Positions 57,361 through 64,000 of a DNA stretch of 64,000 nucleotides are shown piece after piece; within the stretch, counting starts at the first letter, position 1; each line of letters starts with the position of its first letter. The translations under genes and the position numbers were made by a program. Source of the stretch: Bombyx mori (Eukaryota > Arthropoda > Insecta > Lepidoptera > Bombycidae); contig NC_085119.1 of assembly GCF_030269925.1 (NCBI RefSeq), positions 13,613,001 through 13,677,000 on the forward strand, given 5' to 3'. Under the pieces are notes generated by a model that saw only the letters and a program-made list of their open reading frames with translations, was not told the origin of the DNA and did not search any database.

Positions 57361-58955
57361 GGTACCATGACATGGGGTAAATTGGGATCCTGGGGTAAAT
57401 TGGGACAAACCTGCGGAAGATTCTCAAAGTACCTGTAGCACGGAATCTACCTAATTTTGTTTATGTTAATATTTATCAATGTATAGAAGAAAAGCCAAGT
57501 TAACTATGGAAGTACTAAATATGAGTTAAGTTGGTCCCAAAAATTCGTCAAATTAAATTGAAAATAGTGGTTGAAAAGTGCGTTTTGAAACAGCTTAAAG
57601 AACTTTTAAAAAAAGTAATATTATCGTTGTTTTTTCAATAAGATCACAGTTTATATAAGTTTTTAATACACCTGGAAATACCACAACAAACGGTAAGTTG
57701 CAATATTCTTATTTTAAATACAATATTTCGACAAAATAAAAAATGTATATTTTTTCCTTTCTTTTTGGGGAAAATTGGGACGTATGTAGGGTAATTTGGA
57801 ACGAGACTGGAAAAATTAGGGACGAGAAAACACAAAATTGGAACGCCAAAAGACAAAATAGGGATGGCTTGTTAGGGTTGTCACTGATATCTTATAATAG
57901 ATTTTTTAGCCTATACTATCACTTAATTGCGTGATGTAAAGAAGGTTAATGTGTTTATCAGTTAGTTTATGTAAGTATTATAGGTAAAAGAAAAGTATAT
58001 ATATAATTACTTTTTTTCGCGACATTTACCTTGTAATATCTGCCCGGTCGTATGTTCTTTATAGCAATAAAAAAAATTAAAAGTTAAAAGAACTCAAACG
58101 AATCAAAACTTTTGTTATTTCAGAATCTATTCACGCGTCGAATCATGATTTTGTTAACATTCACAACGAACACACACAAATAAAAACAGGCCTCAGATTT
58201 TAAATGTAACATTAATTAAAAATCCGAGATATCCAATTATGAGTGAGTGAATTAATTGAGTTTAGTTATTTCGCTTAGAAAGAATTTCTTTTATTTTTGT
58301 TATTATTGGCAGTAATCAGATAAAGCTGTTTTTTTATCTTATTCACCTGATATCTTACTCTTGCTCAAAGATCATTTTGAAAATGTTGATTAAATAAAAT
58401 TGTATTAATGCATTTCCAGTCCTTTTGTTTTCTATTTTTTATTCTATTTTATGATTTTGTTTCAGAGTTGTGATTTTTAAGGAAATTAAATAATAATTTT
58501 CTAAAATATAACATGCACATACTTTTTTTGATCATTGTATTGTTGATTATCATTCATGTCACATCGCTTCGGAATAGAAACCAGCTTAATTTACACTATG
58601 TTGTGTATTGTGCTTAAATTATGGATTGTATTCATCATTTCGGTCCATATAAATAATTATATGGCACCTACCTATATATCGCAGTACTGCGAGTTGACAA
58701 CCCTTACAAATATCCCAATTTAACCCTTAACCGTGTCAATTTACCCCGGACGCTGGGTAAATTGGGACGGCCATTATTTTACCCATTATTTCTTTAAAAT
58801 GAATAATTAAAATAATGTAACGGTTTTTATCACCTAGGTGCGATCAAGACTCAACTTATTTCTTTGGTTGAGCAGTGACTATTTAATTGGAACTATTTTA
58901 AAATTCAATCTGAAGGTCGATTTTGTCCGTATTTACCCCATTGTACGGTAATATA
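57361..58955. mobile_element. Possible DNA element rich in a GGGTAAATTGGGA motif
   Basis: The motif or close variants occur at about 57374, 57391, 57766 and 57789 (plus), 58737 (minus), 58754 (plus) and 58932 (minus). The outermost copies, 'catggggtaaattggga' and the complement 'atttaccccattgtacgg', form an inverted pair. No transposase. Confidence 0.35.
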
Positions 58956-59108
58956 GTAATTCATAGTATGAGTCTTTAACTCTAGGTAATCTGCACACAT
59001 AGAATTTGGATTTTACACTCAGACACATAGTCACACAATAGTCTGTGGGTAATGCGAAAGAAAAGGAGTGCTTGTGCTTGTCGTTTCGCATTTCGCCGGC
59101 GCTCGTGC

Positions 59109-59370
59109 TATAAAGTTGACAAAATATTCGTTTTTTTTATTCTTTATTGATACTAATGTGTTTAATTACGAATTTAAACGTTGTAACAACTGATTTAAAA
59201 AAGTTAACATATTTAATAAAACAATAAACGGACTCGCTTATTAAAAGACAATTACCACGTGTGGATATTCTCAAGAGAAACAACTTTACCTGCTTTTCTA
59301 ATTACTTTGCCAGTATTGGTAAATCAAATAAAATCTGATTTAGAGAAGAAATATATCACGTACGAAAAAA
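59109..59370 (+). promoter_or_regulatory. Putative promoter and leader of the IMPDH gene
   Basis: A TATAAA at 59109-59114 and an acceptor-like 'attactttgccag' ending at 59313 suggest a leader with an intron ending shortly before the ATG. The GC-richer patch at about 59040-59110 may be the core promoter. Not certain. Confidence 0.3.
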
Positions 59371-60909
59371 ATGTCATTAAAGACGGAAGGCGACCTCCGA
59401 GATGGGTTATCTGCTGAGGATACCTTCGCTAACAGTGAAGGACTTACATATAACGATTTCTTACTGCTGCCTGGATATATAGATTTTACAGCAGAAGAAG
59501 TCGATTTGACATCTCCACTCACTAAGAAAATTCTGTTAAAAGCACCTCTAGTGTCTACTCCAATGGACACAGTGACAGAAGCTGACATGGCCATATCCAT
59601 GGCGCTTTGCGGTGGAATTGGCATTATACACCACAACTGTACTCCAGAATACCAAGCTAATGAAGTTCACAAAGTGAAGAAGTATAAGCATGGATTTATT
59701 AGAGACCCCGTTTGCATGGGTCCTGAGAACACAGTCGCTGATGTCTTGGAAGCTAAGAAGAAGAACGGATTCACTGGCTATCCTATCACTCAGAATGGTA
59801 AACTTGGTGGACGTCTAATTGGCATTGTTACATCTCGTGACATTGATTTTAGAGAAGGGGACCCACACCTAAGTTTGAAAGAAGTAATGACTCCCATAAA
59901 TGATATGATTACTGCACAATTGGGTGTCACTTTACAAGATGCTAATTACATATTAGAGAAGAGCAAAAAAGGAAAATTACCAATCATTAATAATGATGGT
60001 GAACTTGTTGCATTGATTGCTAGAACTGATTTAAAGAAAGCGAGAAGTTATCCAAATGCATCTAAAGATTCCAACAAGCAATTGTTAGTAGGGGCGGCAA
60101 TTGGGACTCGTGATACAGACAGAGAACGGCTGAAGTTGCTTGTGAACAATGGTGTAGATGTGATTGTCCTCGATTCATCTCAGGGAAATTCAACCTACCA
60201 AATCAAGATGATAAAATACATAAAGGAAACTTATCCAGAAATACAGGTAGTTGGTGGTAATGTAGTGACAAGAATGCAAGCTAAAAATTTAATTGACGCA
60301 GGAGTTGATGCCTTGAGAGTCGGAATGGGTAGTGGCTCTATTTGTATCACACAAGAAGTGATGGCTTGTGGTTGTCCTCAAGCCACTGCAGTGTACCAAG
60401 TAGCTTCCTATGCTCGTCATTTTAATGTACCAGTCATTGCCGATGGTGGAATTCAGTCAGTTGGTCATATTATTAAATCATTGGCCCTTGGGGCATCGAC
60501 TGTAATGATGGGATCACTCCTTGCGGGGACATCTGAGGCCCCTGGAGAATACTTCTTCTCTGATGGAGTTCGGCTCAAGAAATACAGAGGAATGGGAAGC
60601 TTAGAAGCTATGGAAAGTAAAGATGGTAAAGGATCTGCTATGAGTAGATACTTCCACAAAGAATCTGACAAACATAGAGTTGCTCAGGGAGTTAGTGGTA
60701 GTATTGTTGATAAAGGTTCAGTACTAAGATTCCTACCTTATTTGCAAGCCGGCATGCAACACAGTTGCCAAGATCTTGGAGCTCGATCTGTTAGTGTGTT
60801 GCGTGAAATGAGTCATTCTGGAGATCTGAGATTCATGAAAAGGACTTACTCAGCCCAACTGGAAGGCAATGTCCATGGTCTGTTCTCTTATGAGAAAAGA
60901 TTATTTTAA
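59371..60909 (+). CDS. ras: Inosine-5'-monophosphate dehydrogenase
   Basis: Catalyses the NAD-dependent oxidation of IMP to XMP, the first committed step of GTP synthesis, in the cytosol. It works as a tetramer or octamer. The 512 residues match the family length (about 514). N-terminal [12 protein letters not shown] and [13 protein letters not shown] are family signatures. Two CBS domains for nucleotide regulation occupy about residues 110-230. The catalytic loop [17 protein letters not shown] carries the nucleophilic Cys at about residue 325. It is followed by [18 protein letters not shown] and the IMP-binding flap region [10 protein letters not shown]. The chain ends in the conserved SYEKRLF. 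There is no intron in the reading frame. The start is the first ATG and aligns with other IMPDHs. The fly orthologue is raspberry (ras). Confidence 0.97.
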   Translation: MSLKTEGDLRDGLSAEDTFANSEGLTYNDFLLLPGYIDFTAEEVDLTSPLTKKILLKAPLVSTPMDTVTEADMAISMALCGGIGIIHHNCTPEYQANEVHKVKKYKHGFIRDPVCMGPENTVADVLEAKKKNGFTGYPITQNGKLGGRLIGIVTSRDIDFREGDPHLSLKEVMTPINDMITAQLGVTLQDANYILEKSKKGKLPIINNDGELVALIARTDLKKARSYPNASKDSNKQLLVGAAIGTRDTDRERLKLLVNNGVDVIVLDSSQGNSTYQIKMIKYIKETYPEIQVVGGNVVTRMQAKNLIDAGVDALRVGMGSGSICITQEVMACGCPQATAVYQVASYARHFNVPVIADGGIQSVGHIIKSLALGASTVMMGSLLAGTSEAPGEYFFSDGVRLKKYRGMGSLEAMESKDGKGSAMSRYFHKESDKHRVAQGVSGSIVDKGSVLRFLPYLQAGMQHSCQDLGARSVSVLREMSHSGDLRFMKRTYSAQLEGNVHGLFSYEKRLF

Positions 60910-60950
60910 GTGTCAAAAATATGTGATAAGATGAAATACTGTTGAGCTCT

Positions 60951-60956
60951 AATAAA
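60951..60956 (+). terminator. Poly(A) signal of the IMPDH gene
   Basis: AATAAA about 40 bases after the stop codon. Confidence 0.6.
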
Positions 60957-61382
60957 ACAAATTGAAAGATTTTGTATGTAAAGATTTCGAAATTTTTAAT
61001 GTATATCTGTTATATAATGAACATATTCCATGGTTTTTTTGTATGTATTGTGTTTTACTTGATATAAATAATTACACACACTTTGTATATTTTATGCATT
61101 AAATATGTGGACAAAACATATTTTGTTTTCTTCCTACTTACCTGCTTAGCTTGGAAATGAGGAATCCCATTAGTTGATTTTGATTTAGAAGGCTTCTTCT
61201 AATTGTATTACTATAACTCAATAAACGAAAATAGTTCAGTACAAATTGGATGTTGTGTGTAAATGGTTCTGGTGAAAACAGAACATTTGGGAGTATTTGT
61301 TACTAATTGGCTCTAGTAATTGACCTAGAAGAGTAGCACCCTATTTCTTGTTGTGGTTACAGAAAAGGCGGTTAACGGATCC

Positions 61383-61585
61383 ACTAGCAGGACTCCTGAC
61401 TTACTAATGTGTTTTTAGTCTCATCGGGTAACTACACTATTTCTGCTAGGTACCGAATTTGGAGAGTATAAGACAACTGTTATGCAATTGAGACTTCGAT
61501 CTCATATAAGAGTGGCGACATTCTAGTTACATATATCTATGAGCTCTAGAAAATACACACACACACACCCATCAAAGCAATAATA
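61383..61585 (+). mobile_element. SINE Bm1, very degenerate, with (AC)n
   Basis: The blocks 'actatttctgctaggtacc', 'gagacttcgatctcatataa', 'tctatgagctct' and 'cccatcaaagcaataataaa' keep Bm1 order. An (AC)n run at 61555-61567 interrupts it. Confidence 0.5.
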
Positions 61586-61843
61586 AAACCAGTCCACTTT
61601 GTACAAACGTGAGCAGTTGATGAAACAATTATAACTCCACTGTAAATTATATTTTATAAAACCTGTTATAGTTAGTACAGATATGTAAATTTTATATGAA
61701 AAGGTATATTTGCGTCTGATCAACAAGCCTTATTCTTACCGAATCATAATTTAACAGGTTTTTTTCTGTTGTTTTTTTTGTTCACGCTCGCGATCAGCCA
61801 AGAGGAAAAATAAAAAAGATTTATCTTCTAATAATAATCACAA

Positions 61844-62816
61844 TTTATTACATAAATGCATAAGCTGCAAAGGCATGTTTATTCTCATTTGATAATAAAT
61901 ATTCGTAGACGTGCTAAATATAACTTAAATAAACAAAAATTAATATGTGCTAGGTACTATCTATAATAATTATGACTGGTGCGTCCGATACTTTAGAAAC
62001 ACTAGAACTGCGTTCCGGCTAACTAACGAAGACACATTGCACATACATATCACTAATTTCAAATAATACTTTCGATTCATACGAACAGCGACAGAGTTAA
62101 CCAAAACAAGAATCATTCCGAGAGAGCATCCACAATTGTCGCCGTTAAAAATAAATTTATACCTAAAGACAATTTCTCCGGTCATTGAATACATATATCG
62201 TGTCGGAGGATTTAAAAGGGATTTCGACAAAAAATAAAATACATAATTTAACATTGCTAAAGTCGATCTTGCTGACTCGCTCAAGACAACCAAGCCGTTA
62301 ATCGCTAACGGGTGCAGATCATAACACACTGATATGTTCGAAAATTGTTACGATTTCAATTCTAAGAAATCGCATTCAGAATGAGAAATTATCAAACCGA
62401 TTATTTGACGGACTTCGCTTATGAGCAACGTGATCCAACATGAGCCCCCCGACGAAGGAACATGATCTGCGACCCGATATCGACATCCCCACAAACTCGC
62501 ACCAGTCGGAATGCACGAAGTCAAGCGACCAAAGCGTATATATCTTACCGAGATTATTATCATACTAGATTCGAGAACGTTCGAACGCGTATTATAATCC
62601 TAGAAACGACGGGACAGTCTAAGCGAACATTTCTAAAACGCAATGGAATGCAAAAGGTGATTGTGACATGAACTCACAAGCGAACGGTAATTTGATAAGT
62701 TAATGCGGACCACCCGCATTCGTTTCCCGAATTATTGAGGTGTTGTTTACAAATTATAGTCGCACGAGTCGAAGCGTCTCGACTTGATTATATAACGCTA
62801 GAATTATAAAACGTGC
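61844..62816 (-). terminator. Probable 3' untranslated region of the Rab escort-like gene
   Basis: No frame or repeat is recognised between the minus-strand stop at 62817 and a minus-strand AATAAA at 61849-61844. Sequence is GC-richer near 62380-62600. The extent is inference. Confidence 0.3.
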
Positions 62817-62963
62817 CTACTCCTTCGGTTCGGCTTCTTCGTCTTGTTCCCGTTGGAATTCGGGTCCGTGGGTGACGTCATCCTCGAACACTATCTCCTC
62901 GGGGTTGGGCGCCCGCGGCAGAAACTCCTCTCCCGGACAAATCTTCTTGAAGATTTGCTCAGC
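62817..62963 (-). CDS. Last coding exon, probably Rab escort protein (REP/CHM)
   Basis: The minus strand has an acceptor (ttcgtacag) before 62963, then 48 codons and TAG at 62819-62817. The translation AEQIFKKICPGEEFLPRAPN then PEEIVFEDDVTHGPEF and an acidic EQDEEAEPKE end resembles, as I recall it, the C-terminus of Rab escort proteins ('...CP-E-F-PP-PNPEDII-D...'). Those proteins present newly made Rab GTPases to geranylgeranyl transferase. GC-rich codon use marks it as true coding sequence. The rest of the gene lies to the right, beyond the window or in exons I could not find. Confidence 0.6.
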   Translation of the reverse strand, partial: AEQIFKKICPGEEFLPRAPNPEEIVFEDDVTHGPEFQREQDEEAEPKE

Positions 62964-63033
62964 CTGTACGAATAAAACTTAGTAAGTACGATAATACAAT
63001 TTACAGTGTATCGAGTACAACTTTTATAATACA

Positions 63034-63322
63034 CTAGCTGACCCGGCCGACTTCGTAGCGCCTCAATCGATAAATAAAAGACCTAAACTTTTGTATAAAA
63101 TAAACTTAAAACAAACAAAAGGAATCCGTCCGACGGGGGACACATCAAAGGAAAAAAAAATTGTTATTTTTATTTAATTCCGAGCATTTTCATATTTATC
63201 TACCTTTTAAACCTTCTCTGGACTTCCGCAAAAAATTCAAGACCAAAATTAGTCAAATCGGTCCAGCCGTTCTCGAGTTTTAGCGAGACTAACGAACAGC
63301 AATTCATTTTTATATATATAGA
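63034..63322 (-). mobile_element. Non-autonomous Helitron-like element, near complete, minus strand
   Basis: 289 bp. On the minus strand it begins TCTATATATATAAAAATGAA (after A) and ends 'cgggtcagCTAG' followed by T. This is the fullest copy of the family also seen at 22930 and 23445. If the gene to the left continues rightward, it lies in one of its introns. Confidence 0.82.
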
Positions 63323-63472
63323 TTACATACATTTCAAAATAAACTTATTATTACTAATTGAAACATCGGAATACACGCTAACCCCTAATCGCTTAACACC
63401 AAGTGCCGACAATTCAAATCATAAACATGTAACGACATTGTTGTTGTTGTAGTGCCAGGATACCCAACTGGT

Positions 63473-63715
63473 GGTAGGACCTCTTGTGAGTCCGCGCGGG
63501 TAGGTACCACCACCCTGCCTATTTCTGCCGTGAAGCAGTAATGCGTTTCGGTTTGAAGGGTGGGGCAGCCGTTGTAACTATACTGAGATCTTAGAACTTA
63601 TATCTCAAGGTGGGTGGCGCATTTACGTTGTAGATGTCCATGGGCTCCAGTAACCACTTTACACCAGGTGGGCTGTGAGCTCGTCCACCCATCTAAGCAA
63701 TAAAAATAAAAATAA
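63473..63715 (+). mobile_element. SINE Bm1, 5'-truncated, with clean target duplication
   Basis: From 'ggtaggacctcttgtgagtc' to 'aagcaataaaaataaaaata'. Flanked by the 11-bp direct repeat ACCCAACTGGT (63462-63472 and 63716-63726), so a fairly recent insertion. Confidence 0.95.
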
Positions 63716-63727
63716 ACCCAACTGGTA

Positions 63728-63815
63728 CATAGGTACCCTCACAAGTTGTCTCCACTTGACCCTGTCTTGCGCTTGCTTCTTTACATCACTCCAGGTCATA
63801 CCGGCATAACGACAT
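63728..63815 (-). pseudogene. LINE reverse transcriptase tail (RTE-like), fragment
   Basis: The minus strand encodes GMTWSDVKKQAQDRVKWRQL, the C-terminal end common to lepidopteran endonuclease-reverse transcriptases. Only this tail is present. Confidence 0.7.
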
Positions 63816-64000
63816 TACAATACAATAATCATTGTATTAAAACAAAAAATAGGGAAACAGTAGTAGTATTATCGCGTGTTATCTGGGGTCATATCTCGAA
63901 CCTTTTACAAGCAAATTATTTTCGTTGAATAATTAATTTAATGAGAAATAAAACCATTACACTATCGATAACGTATCTCGGATATTCAGTCTTGTTTTGA
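63816..64000. other. Window end, nothing recognised
   Basis: AT-rich sequence without a supported feature. Confidence 0.5.

Noticed and set aside
1..64000. CRISPR array, operon or bacterial features
   Set aside because: Spliced genes, poly(A) signals, SINEs and mariners show nuclear insect DNA. No regularly spaced repeats of CRISPR type were found.

Overview
The window reads as nuclear DNA of a lepidopteran, very probably the silkworm Bombyx mori or its close relative B. mandarina. The background is AT-rich. It is crowded with about twenty copies of a SINE I recognise as Bm1, at every stage of decay. Alongside are Tc1/mariner elements of DD41D and DD37D type, Helitron-like elements ending in CTAG, and non-LTR fragments. 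All family names come from sequence recognition without a database search.

Layout: 1-31,100 contains no host gene I can support, only repeats in unassigned AT-rich DNA. The best elements are an apparently intact DD41D mariner (9,527-10,836) inserted into an older repeat, and a broken DD37D mariner (29,116-31,000) that carries two near-identical 311-bp insertions. The host genes begin at about 32 kb: an intronless sorting nexin of the SNX9/18/33 type (32,939-34,615, +), a five-exon CD151-like tetraspanin (35,328-41,672, +) riddled with repeats, an intronless secreted Asn-rich protein (47,899-48,909, +), an intronless IMP dehydrogenase (59,371-60,909, +), and the last exon of a gene on the minus strand that resembles Rab escort protein (62,817-62,963, -). 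The genes are unrelated neighbours. SNX9 and Rab escort protein act in membrane traffic, the tetraspanin at the cell surface, and IMPDH in guanine nucleotide synthesis.

Most worth a second look is the tetraspanin. Its stop codon is TGA-C, and the same frame stays open for 61 further GC3-rich codons to a TAA, a candidate stop-codon readthrough. Its exon 4 donor lies inside the target-site duplication of a retroposon, so the donor now exists twice. The acceptor of exon 2 abuts a LINE fragment. Other points are a set of non-autonomous DNA elements with clear target duplications (hAT, piggyBac type), several long hairpins, and two repeat families with unlike sequence but the same terminal hairpin layout.
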